Assembly (NCBI RefSeq): GCF_900109325.1
Contig: NZ_FNZU01000007.1
Coordinates: 11,451 to 75,450, forward strand
Direction of reading: 5' to 3'
DNA: 64,000 nt
Source of the DNA: Alkalibacterium pelagium
GTDB taxonomy: Bacteria; Bacillota; Bacilli; Lactobacillales; Carnobacteriaceae_A
Shown here piece after piece: positions 1-7,360 of this stretch (the stretch's first letter is position 1; each line of letters opens with the position of its first letter). A program made the translations under genes and the position numbers. Below the pieces are notes generated by a model, which made no database searches, was not told the DNA's origin, and saw only the letters and a list, made by a program, of their open reading frames with translations.

Positions 1-10
1 TATATGAGAC

Positions 11-70
11 ACTGCGAGCTTTCGCTCGAGTGTACCATACCTGTTATATGCTGAAGCATGACAGACATGG
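11..70 (-). repeat. 60-bp structured spacer repeat, copy B
   Basis: This spacer lies just downstream of the initiator tRNA gene on the transcribed (minus) strand. It aligns over 60 bp with the spacer at 173-232. It holds a hairpin at 15-28 (arms CGAGC/GCTCG, GAAA loop in the RNA). A longer stem-loop follows at 35-70 (CCAT/ATGG and CTGT/ACAG arms around a GC-TGAA-GC core, read on the plus strand). The first arm differs from the other copy by a compensated base pair. Function unknown; it could be a processing signal or a mobile hairpin repeat. Confidence 0.7.
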
Positions 71-73
71 CTA

Positions 74-146
74 TTGCGGAGGCAGGACTCGAACCTGCGA
101 CCTCCGGGTTATGAGCCCGACGAGCTGCCAACTGCTCTACTCCGCG
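74..146 (-). tRNA. tRNA-fMet (CAT), initiator
   Basis: The cloverleaf reads cleanly on the minus strand with anticodon CAT. The acceptor begins CGCGGAG and ends CTCCGCA-A, giving the unpaired C1-A72 that marks an initiator tRNA. GGG/CCC pairs in the anticodon stem agree. CCA is not encoded after the discriminator base. Confidence 0.95.
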
Positions 147-172
147 ATAATATAAAAACCAGTTAAGGTTAA

Positions 173-232
173 ACTGCAAGCTGACGCTTGAGTGTACCAT
201 GTCTGTAATCGCTGAAGCGTCAACAGCCATGG
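173..232 (-). repeat. 60-bp structured spacer repeat, copy A
   Basis: This copy lies between tRNA-Ile2 and tRNA-fMet. It has the same order of elements as the copy at 11-70: hairpin CAAGC/GCTTG (177-190, GTCA loop in the RNA), then CCAT/ATGG and CTGT/ACAG arms around GC-TGAA-GC. Relative to the other copy one pair of the first stem changes from G-C to A-T on both sides, so base pairing is kept. Confidence 0.7.
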
Positions 233-235
233 CAA

Positions 236-309
236 TGGACCTTGCAGGACTCGAACCTGCGACCGAACGGTTATGAGCCGTTTGCTCTAACCAACTGAGC
301 TAAAGGTCC
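236..309 (-). tRNA. tRNA-Ile2 (CAT, lysidine type)
   Basis: The anticodon is CAT but the body (acceptor GGACCTT/AAGGTCC, D-arm AGCTCAGTTGGTTAGAGC) matches the minor isoleucine tRNA whose C34 is changed to lysidine by TilS, rather than either methionine tRNA. The two methionine tRNAs sit on each side of it in the same array. Confidence 0.85.
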
Positions 310-329
310 TCGGATCCGTTTGTTTATTA

Positions 330-403
330 TAGCGGCGGAGGGGATCGAACCCCCGACCTCACGGGTATGAACCGTACGCTCTAGCCAGCTGAGCTACACC
401 GCC
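330..403 (-). tRNA. tRNA-Met (CAT), elongator
   Basis: The anticodon loop reads TTCATAC. The acceptor GGCGGTG pairs with CGCCGCT (G1-U72 wobble), as in elongator methionine tRNA of Bacilli. No CCA is encoded. Confidence 0.93.
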
Positions 404-416
404 ATTTTATTACTAA

Positions 417-490
417 TCGGGAAGACAGGATTCGAACCTGCGACCCCTTGGTCCCAAACCAAGTGCTCTACCAAGCTGAGCTACTTCCCG
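417..490 (-). tRNA. tRNA-Pro (TGG)
   Basis: The anticodon stem-loop CTTGG-TTTGGGA-CCAAG gives anticodon TGG. The acceptor CGGGAAG/CTTCCCG and the T-arm GGTTCGAATCC are intact. Confidence 0.95.
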
Positions 491-500
491 AATGTAAAAG

Positions 501-574
501 TGCACCCTAGAGGACTCGAACCTCTAACCGCCTGATTCGTAGTCAGGTACTCTATCCAATTGAGCTAAGGGTGC
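501..574 (-). tRNA. tRNA-Arg (ACG)
   Basis: The anticodon stem-loop CTGAC-TACGAAT context gives anticodon ACG, whose A34 is expected to become inosine. The acceptor GCACCCT/AGGGTGC is intact. Confidence 0.95.
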
Positions 575-587
575 TTATTGTTGTGAA

Positions 588-673
588 TACCGAGGGCCGG
601 AGTCGAACCGGCACGGAGAAAACTCTCCGCAGGATTTTAAGTCCTGTGCGTCTACCAATTCCGCCACCCCGGC
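588..673 (-). tRNA. tRNA-Leu (TAA)
   Basis: This is a class II tRNA of about 86 nt with a long variable arm (GGAGAGTTTTCTCC region). The anticodon stem-loop CAGGA-CTTAAAA-TCCTG gives TAA. Confidence 0.95.
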
Positions 674-708
674 TGAAGTGTACTTTGGTTAACCTGTGTC
701 TATTCACA

Positions 709-780
709 AGCGGAAGACGGGATTCGAACCCGCGACCCCCACCTTGGCAAGGTGATGTTCTACCACTGAACTACTTCCGC
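709..780 (-). tRNA. tRNA-Gly (GCC)
   Basis: The anticodon stem-loop CACCT-TGCCAAG gives GCC. The acceptor GCGGAAG/CTTCCGC with discriminator T is intact. Confidence 0.95.
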
Positions 781-810
781 AACAAGGCAGATCAGTCTGC
801 CCGAAAAAAA

Positions 811-883
811 TGCCGGCTAAAGGATTTGAACCCTCGACCCACTGATTACAAATCAGTTGCTCTACCAACTGAGCTAAGCCGGC
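811..883 (-). tRNA. tRNA-Thr (TGT)
   Basis: The anticodon stem-loop CTGAT-TTGTAAT-CAG gives TGT. The acceptor GCCGGCT pairs with AGCCGGC. No CCA is encoded. Confidence 0.95.
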
Positions 884-892
884 TTAATGTTA

Positions 893-974
893 TGCGGATG
901 GAGGGACTTGAACCCCCACGCCGTGAAGCGCTAGATCCTAAATCTAGTGCGTCTGCCAATTCCGCCACATCCGC
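893..974 (-). tRNA. tRNA-Leu (TAG)
   Basis: This second leucine tRNA of the array is a class II tRNA of about 82 nt. The anticodon loop TTTAGGA gives TAG. Confidence 0.95.
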
Positions 975-1004
975 ATGTGGTATATATAAGATCACTCTTA
1001 TATA

Positions 1005-1077
1005 TGAGCCGTACAGGATTCGAACCTGTGACCCACTGATTAAAAGTCAGTTGCTCTACCAACTGAGCTAACGGCTC
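1005..1077 (-). tRNA. tRNA-Lys (TTT)
   Basis: The anticodon stem-loop CTGAC-TTTTAAT-CAG gives TTT. The acceptor GAGCCGT/ACGGCTC is intact. Confidence 0.95.
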
Positions 1078-1086
1078 ATGGATCTA

Positions 1087-1159
1087 TGGAGGTTAACGGG
1101 CTCGAACCGCTGACCCTCTGCTTGTAAGGCAGATGCTCTCCCAACTGAGCTAAACCTCC
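1087..1159 (-). tRNA. tRNA-Val (TAC)
   Basis: This is the first tRNA after the 5S gene. The anticodon stem-loop CTGCC-TTACAAG gives TAC. The acceptor GGAGGTT/AACCTCC is intact. Confidence 0.95.
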
Positions 1160-1187
1160 AAATATCTCTGAAAATAAAAAAAGAGCT

Positions 1188-1303
1188 GCACGGCAACGTC
1201 CTGCTTTCACAAAGGGAAACCCTTCACTATCCTCGGCGCTGAGAAGCTTAACGGCTGTGTTCGAAATGGGAACAGGTGGATCCTTCTCGCCATCGCCACT
1301 ATA
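1188..1303 (-). rRNA. rrf: 5S ribosomal RNA
   Basis: The minus strand carries the conserved 5S blocks in order: GGCGATGGCGAGAAGG near the 5' end, then CCTGTTCCCATTTCGAACAC, then GTTAAGC and CAGCGCCGA, closing with a terminal helix. The ends are approximate. A run of seven T follows the 3' end, so part of the transcription may stop before the tRNAs. There is no 23S or 16S gene upstream within the window: the next gene is msrA, and a consensus promoter lies about 37 bp before the 5S. Confidence 0.93.
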
Positions 1304-1339
1304 CAGTTTATTGCGTCGTGTTACCGCAGCAACTCTTAT

Positions 1340-1368
1340 ATCATACAAAGATATCGACCTAATGTCAA
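1340..1368 (-). promoter_or_regulatory. Promoter of the 5S-tRNA array
   Basis: On the minus strand the sequence has -35 TTGACA (1363-1368), a 17-bp spacer, and -10 TATGAT (1340-1345). This is nearly perfect sigma-A consensus and would start transcription about 30 nt before the 5S gene. Confidence 0.85.
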
Positions 1369-1410
1369 CAACTTTTGTAAAAATAATTTAAACTTCTTTT
1401 CTCATCACTA

Positions 1411-1953
1411 TTAATTTTCAGCAGGATCCTCATTCCAGTGCTTAGATAAAAAGCCTGCTCTTCCAGATCCAATACTATAACGCTTATAGTGGGCAGACTC
1501 TTTTTTGTAAAAGTCCTGATGGTACTCTTCAGCTGGATAAAAAGGTTTTGCTTCTTCGATAGTTGTAACGATTGGATCTTTGAATTTGCCACTTTCCTGC
1601 AATTCTTTTTTTGACTGTTCAGCTGCTTCTTTCTGTTCCTGACTATTATAAAAGATGACGGGTCTATAAGAGTCTCCTCTATCTGCAAACTGTCCACCTG
1701 CATCTGTCGGGTCGGTCTGTTTCCAGTATATCTGCACCAATTCCCTATAAGGCATTATTTCAGGGTCATATGTGATTTCTACTGCTTCAGTGTGACCGGT
1801 CGTGCCGGAAGTGACCATTCGATACGTCGGGTTTTCAACGTGGCCACCTGTATAGCCTGATACAACGGAATGGATACCGGGCTGCGAGTCAAAAGGCTTG
1901 ACCATACACCAGAAACATCCTCCTGCAAATACTGCTTTTTCTAATTCTGCCAT
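1411..1953 (-). CDS. msrA: Peptide-methionine (S)-S-oxide reductase MsrA
   Basis: The enzyme reduces the S-epimer of methionine sulfoxide in proteins and acts in the cytoplasm against oxidative damage. The 180-residue length is normal for the family. The hallmark GGCFWC motif lies at residues 11-16, with catalytic Cys13, followed by the conserved YTGG and NPTY blocks. The start is supported by AGGAGG placed 7 nt upstream. No msrB domain is fused and no msrB neighbour is visible. It is a single gene between the 5S promoter and serS. Confidence 0.96.
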   Translation of the reverse strand: MAELEKAVFAGGCFWCMVKPFDSQPGIHSVVSGYTGGHVENPTYRMVTSGTTGHTEAVEITYDPEIMPYRELVQIYWKQTDPTDAGGQFADRGDSYRPVIFYNSQEQKEAAEQSKKELQESGKFKDPIVTTIEEAKPFYPAEEYHQDFYKKESAHYKRYSIGSGRAGFLSKHWNEDPAEN

Positions 1954-2032
1954 GCTGTTTCCTCCTGATTCTATTCATAGTCTAAGGTCGAAAATGTCTA
2001 TTATGATTGTATCACACTGCCTCGTGAATCAA

Positions 2033-2071
2033 AGAAAAAGGGCTTGTCTACTATAAGATGCAGACGAGCCC
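2033..2071 (-). terminator. Terminator after serS
   Basis: The stem GGGCT-GTCT/AGAC-AGCCC on the minus strand is followed by TTTTTCTTT, about 80 bp after the serS stop codon. Confidence 0.75.
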
Positions 2072-2153
2072 TTCTATACTATTTAACATCAGTCTCAGAT
2101 AGTTTTTCAGCTGAAAACCGACTTGATTCTGTAGACTTCAGCCAGTATACTCC

Positions 2154-3428
2154 TTACTTGATTTCTGTGACGCCGCCCATATACGGCACCAGTACGTCAG
2201 GAATTTTGATGCTGCCGTCAGCCTGCTGGTAATTTTCCAGAATTGCGGCTACTGTACGTCCGACTGCTAGTCCTGATCCATTCAGCGTGTGTACATATTC
2301 GATCTTATCGTCCTCTTCACGTCTATACCTGATCATCGCCCGTCTAGCCTGGAAAGATTCTGTATTAGAGCATGAGCTGATTTCCCGGTAGGTTTCCTGT
2401 GTTGGAATCCACACTTCTAGATCATATGTTTTAGCAGCGGCAAAGCCGGTATCTCCTGTAGATAGTAGAACAACTCGATATGCAAGTCCCAGCTTCTGCA
2501 GGATCGCTTCTGCATTTGCAGTCATCTTTTCTAGCTCGTCATAAGAGTTTTCCGGCTTAGCAAATTTGACCATTTCAACCTTATTGAACTGGTGGAGACG
2601 AATCAGTCCTCGAGTGTCTCTTCCAGCACTTCCCGCTTCGGAACGGAATGAAGGAGATAGAGCTGTAAAGTAGATCGGCAGATCTTTCTCGTCAAGAATC
2701 TCGTTCTGATAATAGTTAGTCAAAGGGACTTCTGCTGTTGGTATCAGCGTCAGTGGATGTCCGTCGATCTGAAAAACATCTTCCTTGAACTTAGGAAACT
2801 GACCTGTGCCATACAGAGCATCATCATTTGCAAGATAAGGTGGAATGACTTCTTCATATCCGTGTTCAGTCACATGCAAGTCGATCATAAAGTTGTAAAG
2901 GGCACGCTCCAGTCTGGCACCGAGTCCTTTGTAATACAGGAAGCGGCTTCGGGCCACTTTTGCTCCTCTTTCAAAATCAAGAATTTTCAAATCAGCACCT
3001 AAATCCCAATGGGCTTTCGGTTCGAAGTCGAATTCAGGCAGATCTCCCCACTTGCGGACTTCTTCGTTTGATTCTTCATCTTCACCGATAGGCAGAGATG
3101 GATGAGGTAAGTTAGGCAGTCCTGAAGCGATGGCCTGTGTCTTTTCTTCTAACTCATCCAGTTCAGCATCAATAGCTTTGATATCTGCTCCGACCTGCTT
3201 CATAGCCGCAATAGCCTCATCCGCATTTTCCTTGTTGCGTTTTTTCTGTGCGATCTGCTCAGATACATCGTTTCGTTCTTTCTTCAGTTTTTCAGATTTC
3301 TGGATCAGTTCTCTGCGACGCTCGTCCAGTTCTTTCAGTTCGTCGAGTTCAGACGGATTCACTCCTCGTGTCTGCAGACGTTCTTTTACTGCATCAAAAT
3401 CATTTCGGATCAGCTTGATATCGATCAT
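2154..3428 (-). CDS. serS: Seryl-tRNA synthetase
   Basis: This enzyme charges tRNA-Ser with serine using ATP. The 424-residue protein has the N-terminal long coiled-coil arm (roughly residues 25-105, rich in Lys/Glu) and the class II catalytic core with motif 2 ([15 protein letters not shown]) and motif 3 near [16 protein letters not shown]. The frame stays open upstream into the T-box, but the start is placed at MIDIKL because AAGGA precedes that ATG and the family begins there. The serine T-box leader directly upstream supports both the function and control by uncharged tRNA-Ser. Confidence 0.97.
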   Translation of the reverse strand: MIDIKLIRNDFDAVKERLQTRGVNPSELDELKELDERRRELIQKSEKLKKERNDVSEQIAQKKRNKENADEAIAAMKQVGADIKAIDAELDELEEKTQAIASGLPNLPHPSLPIGEDEESNEEVRKWGDLPEFDFEPKAHWDLGADLKILDFERGAKVARSRFLYYKGLGARLERALYNFMIDLHVTEHGYEEVIPPYLANDDALYGTGQFPKFKEDVFQIDGHPLTLIPTAEVPLTNYYQNEILDEKDLPIYFTALSPSFRSEAGSAGRDTRGLIRLHQFNKVEMVKFAKPENSYDELEKMTANAEAILQKLGLAYRVVLLSTGDTGFAAAKTYDLEVWIPTQETYREISSCSNTESFQARRAMIRYRREEDDKIEYVHTLNGSGLAVGRTVAAILENYQQADGSIKIPDVLVPYMGGVTEIK

Positions 3429-3464
3429 ACCGTTTTCCTTCTTTCTTAATTTATTGTCAGATAC

Positions 3465-3725
3465 AAAAAAAGCAGTTCTTCTATCCCTGTTATCAGGGAC
3501 GAAAGAACTGCTTTTCGCGGTACCACCCAGCTTCAAAAAGACCGGTGTCTTTTTGCACTCTGCCAGGATAACGGTCTGTACCGAAATAACTTCAGCCTAA
3601 GCTTCGCTATTTTATATATGACGATGGATTCAGGGACAGTCAGGATCAGTTTCCACCACCCACTGACTCTCTAGACCTGCTGCTGCCCTTACTGATTCGT
3701 CTTCTTTCTGTTCATTAAGTTGTGT
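3465..3725 (-). promoter_or_regulatory. T-box riboswitch, serine type (serS leader)
   Basis: On the minus strand the leader has the AGAGAG-type stem I region and a specifier in the context GAA-TCC-A (3626-3628), which is a serine codon. The T-box sequence TGGGTGGTACCGCG lies at 3516-3529. A strong intrinsic terminator (3467-3514) ends in a T run just before serS. Binding of uncharged tRNA-Ser should favour the antiterminator. Confidence 0.95.
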
Positions 3726-3773
3726 ATCTATTCTACCTCAACAGCAGTTAGAAAATCAACTCCCATTACACGA

Positions 3774-5090
3774 TTAGAAGCGGTCTCTCACTCCACTGAA
3801 GAAATCTCTCAGCCAAGTTGAAAAGACAGTGAAGAAACCTGCTCGTTCGACAGATTCAGCAGCAGCCACGTTAACCGTCTGCTGGGTTTCTCCATTCAGG
3901 AATTCAAGATCATCTGTATTGTCGATAACCAGTTGTCCTAGACTTTCTCCCACTGATACAGGCGCTTCGACTTCGCCATTCTCATTGACTACGTCGTCAT
4001 TGGGTACGAAAGTATAAGAGTAGTCTTCCAAATCTGTCCCTTCAGGAAGATAGAAGCCGATAGACTCGGTCGTTACGAGGGAAATGTCTTCTTCCACTCC
4101 GTTACGTACAGTTATATTGTGTTCGTCATCCAGGTCCATTTCTGATTCAACGATTGTTGCATATTCATACTCACCGAAACCATAATCGAACAGTTTAGAA
4201 GTTTCTTCGAAACGCTGACCACGGTTCGTAAATCCGTCTCCCGCACCCATAACTACAGATACAAGTCGACGTCCATCTGCTTCCGCTGTCCCTGTAAATG
4301 TCGCTCCGGCAAAACTGGTCGTTCCAGTCTTCAGTCCGTCAACGTCCATCCGCTCATGTGTCAGGCCTTCCAGCATCCAGTTCCAGTTCAGCATATTGAT
4401 CGCATCAGATGTGCCTTCTCTGAACGTCATACTTGGGATACTTGATGTTTCCAGAACTTCCGGATAATCAGCAATCAGACGCTGTGAAACAGTAGCGATG
4501 CCTTTAGCTGACATCACATTTTCAGCATCTTCATCACTTCCCGGGTAATGGTTGCCTTCAAGAAATGAGTTATTCAATCCAGTTGTATTATATAGCTGAT
4601 ACTCTTCAATTCCCCATGATTCAATCAGTTCTCTTGCACGGTCAACAAATGCCACTTCAGACCCTTCAATTTCTTCTGCCAGAGCAATAGTTGCGCCATT
4701 TGCAGAATAGATTGCCAGGGCTTCATACAGTTCCTGAACGGTATAAACGCCATTCTGATGCAGAGGGACATTGGATAATGCATAATTCTGACTGATGGCA
4801 TGAGCATAATCACTGATTGTGACTTCGTCGTCCCAGTTCAGGTTTCCTGCTTCAATTTCTTCAAATAGAATATATTCAACCAGCATTTTAGTCATGGACG
4901 CAATTCCACGCTGGTCTTCCGCATTCTGGTCAAACAGGATCTGCGAAGTTTCAAAGTCGATCAGCAGTGCAGACTCCGCTTCAACAGACAGGTCGTTTTC
5001 TTCAGCACTTGCAGTGTAAGTTCCGACAACGGGCATAGCTAACGCAGCAATAAAAGAGGTTTTTAACAGTTTTTTCCAATCGATCATCAT
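3774..5090 (-). CDS. dacA: D-alanyl-D-alanine carboxypeptidase (PBP5 family)
   Basis: This is a low-molecular-weight penicillin-binding protein that trims the terminal D-Ala from peptidoglycan stem peptides outside the membrane. The 438-residue protein has a signal peptide (about residues 1-29), the S-x-x-K motif SMTK at 65-68, the S-x-N motif SAN at 129-131 and KTG at 254-256. A C-terminal beta domain and a final amphipathic anchor rich in Phe/Arg follow. AGGAG precedes the start; the second ATG is also possible. It is transcribed the same way as the downstream serS but lies far from its T-box. A two-component system lies upstream. Confidence 0.93.
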   Translation of the reverse strand: MMIDWKKLLKTSFIAALAMPVVGTYTASAEENDLSVEAESALLIDFETSQILFDQNAEDQRGIASMTKMLVEYILFEEIEAGNLNWDDEVTISDYAHAISQNYALSNVPLHQNGVYTVQELYEALAIYSANGATIALAEEIEGSEVAFVDRARELIESWGIEEYQLYNTTGLNNSFLEGNHYPGSDEDAENVMSAKGIATVSQRLIADYPEVLETSSIPSMTFREGTSDAINMLNWNWMLEGLTHERMDVDGLKTGTTSFAGATFTGTAEADGRRLVSVVMGAGDGFTNRGQRFEETSKLFDYGFGEYEYATIVESEMDLDDEHNITVRNGVEEDISLVTTESIGFYLPEGTDLEDYSYTFVPNDDVVNENGEVEAPVSVGESLGQLVIDNTDDLEFLNGETQQTVNVAAAESVERAGFFTVFSTWLRDFFSGVRDRF

Positions 5091-5320
5091 TTAAATAACT
5101 CCTAATTCATATAGTTTATTTTTGTCGTACTCGAAGTCATATAGGCATTTTTATTCAACATGTTTCATGGTACTCTTTCACTCTTGAAAAAACAACCGTA
5201 TTTCATGAGAATTCATATTTTAGACATTCAATTGAAAACGAACCGTTAGAAAAGTCCTGGACCCTTCCGTTCATACCTTCCTATCTGCAGGACAATTGCT
5301 AAGAGTATTAGCGGTCAAGG

Positions 5321-5350
5321 TAAAAAAAGCAGTAAGGCAAGCTTACTGCT
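5321..5350 (-). terminator. Terminator of the two-component operon
   Basis: The perfect stem AGCAGTAAG/CTTACTGCT overlaps the last codons of the histidine kinase gene. It is followed on the minus strand by a T run (5321-5328). Confidence 0.85.
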
Positions 5351-6479
5351 TTTGGCTCTCCTCATTTTCAAGAGGCAGGACAACCGTAAAGACTGTCCAT
5401 CCATCTTTGACTTCTGCTGAAATTTTACCTTGATGCAGCTCTACAATGCTCTGGGCGATAGCTAGTCCCAGACCGGTTCCCGCTGTTTCCTGTGACCGCG
5501 AAGCTTCAGCCCGGTAGAAGCGTTCGAACAGCTGCTCGATGGCTTCTTCAGGGAGGGTCTCCCCATTGTTACTGACTGTTACCGTTACCGTATCCTCAGA
5601 CCGGACTGCGTTGATGCAGATAAGGGTCCCGCCTTTCCCGTACTTCAGCGCATTCGATAGTAAATTGTGAAACACTCGGACGATCTTTTCCGTGTCACCG
5701 TGCATCATAATTGACTCTTCAGGTGTGCTCGTTCGTATTTCTCTTCCTTTTTTTACAGCTTCCAGCTCAAAATCGATGGCCATCTGTTCAATTAGCTGAC
5801 CCATATCGAACCTGATGTACTCCAGTGGTGTGGTGGTCTGCCGGACAGTCGTATATTCAAAAAGGTCATCTACGAGAGCCTTCATCTGTTTGGCTTTCTT
5901 ATAAGCTGTGTGTACATAATCAGTGGCCTGACTGGCTGAGGAAAACCGGCCTTCTTCTATCAGACCTAAATAACCGATAATTGATGTCAGCGGGGTCCGG
6001 ATGTCATGACTGACATTCGTTATGAGCTCGTCTTTACTTTGTTCAATCCGGCGTTCTTCTTCCATCGCTTCCACTGTTGAGTCAACAAGGACGTGGATAC
6101 TATCAACGACTTTCCCGATATCTCCGCTATACTTCCCTCTGATTCGATGTGTATAGTTCCCTTGTGCGATGTAATGCAGCTCTTTGATGATATGCTGCAG
6201 CTCATACTGATGGTAGCGTCGTTTAAGGCGCCAGTAGATAGCTACACCAGCCACAATGATAAGGAAAATAAAAACAAGTGGAGTCAGACCCCACAACTCC
6301 TGAGTCCGTATATCGTCGAACATATTTCCGAACAGCCAGAAATCTCCAAAGACTTCTGGAAGTGAAGTAACCAGCCAGCGGACAATTTCGAACACAGCGA
6401 AGTAACAAAGGAAAATAATCCCAGCTGTGACCACTGCTTCAAATGCCAGACGCAGACGTTCTTTGTTTGTTAACTGCAC
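5343..6479 (-). CDS. Sensor histidine kinase (VanS/PhoR-like)
   Basis: This membrane sensor kinase should phosphorylate the regulator encoded just upstream. The 378-residue protein has two transmembrane segments (about 16-38 and 64-84) separated by a short outer loop. A HAMP-like linker follows, then the dimerisation box SHDIRTPL with phospho-acceptor His158, and a C-terminal HATPase with N-box (NLLSNALKYG) and G-boxes (GTGLGLAIA). The short outer loop suggests it senses the membrane or a protein partner rather than a large ligand. The signal is unknown; the neighbouring dacA hints at a cell-envelope role but this is inference. Confidence 0.9.
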   Translation of the reverse strand: MQLTNKERLRLAFEAVVTAGIIFLCYFAVFEIVRWLVTSLPEVFGDFWLFGNMFDDIRTQELWGLTPLVFIFLIIVAGVAIYWRLKRRYHQYELQHIIKELHYIAQGNYTHRIRGKYSGDIGKVVDSIHVLVDSTVEAMEEERRIEQSKDELITNVSHDIRTPLTSIIGYLGLIEEGRFSSASQATDYVHTAYKKAKQMKALVDDLFEYTTVRQTTTPLEYIRFDMGQLIEQMAIDFELEAVKKGREIRTSTPEESIMMHGDTEKIVRVFHNLLSNALKYGKGGTLICINAVRSEDTVTVTVSNNGETLPEEAIEQLFERFYRAEASRSQETAGTGLGLAIAQSIVELHQGKISAEVKDGWTVFTVVLPLENEESQKQ

Positions 6480-6497
6480 GTTCTTTGACCTCCGTTA

Positions 6498-7181
6498 TCA
6501 GTTCTCGATTTTGTATCCTACACCCCAGACAGTCTTGACTACTTTTTCTCCACCGGTCGCTTTCTCGATTTTATCACGCAAATGACTCACGTGGACCATG
6601 ACCGTCTTGGCAGGGACCAGGCTCTCTTGTTTCCATACCTTTTCAAAAATCTCATCGGCATTAAATACCCTGTTTGGATTCGTTGCCAGTAAGTGCAGGA
6701 TACCGAATTCCAACGCAGTCAGCTGAACCGGCACACCATCGACCGTTTCGACCTGATGCTGATCTTTCCTGATGATCAGTGGACCAATTTCCAGTTCATC
6801 TGCATCTGTTTCTTTTGATCCGTATCCACTCCGCCTCATCAGTGACTTCACTCGGGCGAGCACTTCAAGAGGATTGAACGGTTTGACGACGTAATCATCT
6901 GCCCCGTTTGTCAGCCCACGGATCTTATCGATGTCGGCCGTCTTGGCACTCAGCATCAAAATGGGCAGTGACGACTCTTTCCGTATTTCCTTAACGACTT
7001 CCAGACCACTTTTCTTAGGCATCATCACATCCAGAATGAGACAGTCGATATCCAGGTGTTCTACCTTATTCAGCACATCCTGACCGTCGTATGCTTTTTC
7101 AACTTCAAACCCTTCATTTTTTATATATATTTCAAGCAAATCGCATATTTCTTTATCATCATCTGCCACTAAAATCCGCAT
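6498..7181 (-). CDS. OmpR-family response regulator
   Basis: This is a DNA-binding regulator paired with the downstream kinase; 18 bp separate the genes. The 227-residue protein has a receiver domain with acidic pocket Asp7-Asp8, phospho-acceptor Asp51 and Lys100, then a winged-helix domain (about 125-227) ending WGVGYKIE. The frame also allows a GTG three codons earlier; the ATG beginning MRILVADDD is preferred because it fits the family and has a GAGAGGGTGG site upstream. Its similarity is to the VanR/PhoP type. No vancomycin-resistance genes are present, so a specific role cannot be assigned. Confidence 0.92.
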   Translation of the reverse strand: MRILVADDDKEICDLLEIYIKNEGFEVEKAYDGQDVLNKVEHLDIDCLILDVMMPKKSGLEVVKEIRKESSLPILMLSAKTADIDKIRGLTNGADDYVVKPFNPLEVLARVKSLMRRSGYGSKETDADELEIGPLIIRKDQHQVETVDGVPVQLTALEFGILHLLATNPNRVFNADEIFEKVWKQESLVPAKTVMVHVSHLRDKIEKATGGEKVVKTVWGVGYKIEN

Positions 7182-7323
7182 AATGCCCACCCTCTCTTCA
7201 ATCTCTTCTATATTTTATCACGTATTGTCCGGTCAACTCATAAAGAATTGTTTAAGGATTAAGAAAAGCTTCACATGTCGGTCAACCTAAACTAGATGTT
7301 AAATATGAATTCCTTCATAAACT

Positions 7324-7351
7324 AAAAAGCAGAGATTTCTCTCTGCTTTTT
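7324..7351. terminator. Bidirectional terminator after the RocB-like gene
   Basis: An 11-bp perfect stem AAAAAGCAGAG/CTCTGCTTTTT with a 6-nt loop has T runs on both sides, 10 bp past the stop codon of the M20 gene. Confidence 0.85.
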
Positions 7352-7360
7352 CTAGCTATT

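Noticed and set aside
571-1348. Open frames of 90-166 codons through the tRNA array and 5S gene on both strands
   Set aside because: They run across intact tRNA and rRNA genes and have no ribosome sites or family resemblance.
3429-3536. N-terminal extension of serS by 36 codons
   Set aside because: The extension encodes the T-box and terminator RNA; the ATG at 3428 has a ribosome site and fits the family.
5343-7181. A vancomycin-resistance (VanRS) cluster
   Set aside because: No vanH, vanA-type ligase or vanX is present; the D,D-peptidases nearby are common wall enzymes.
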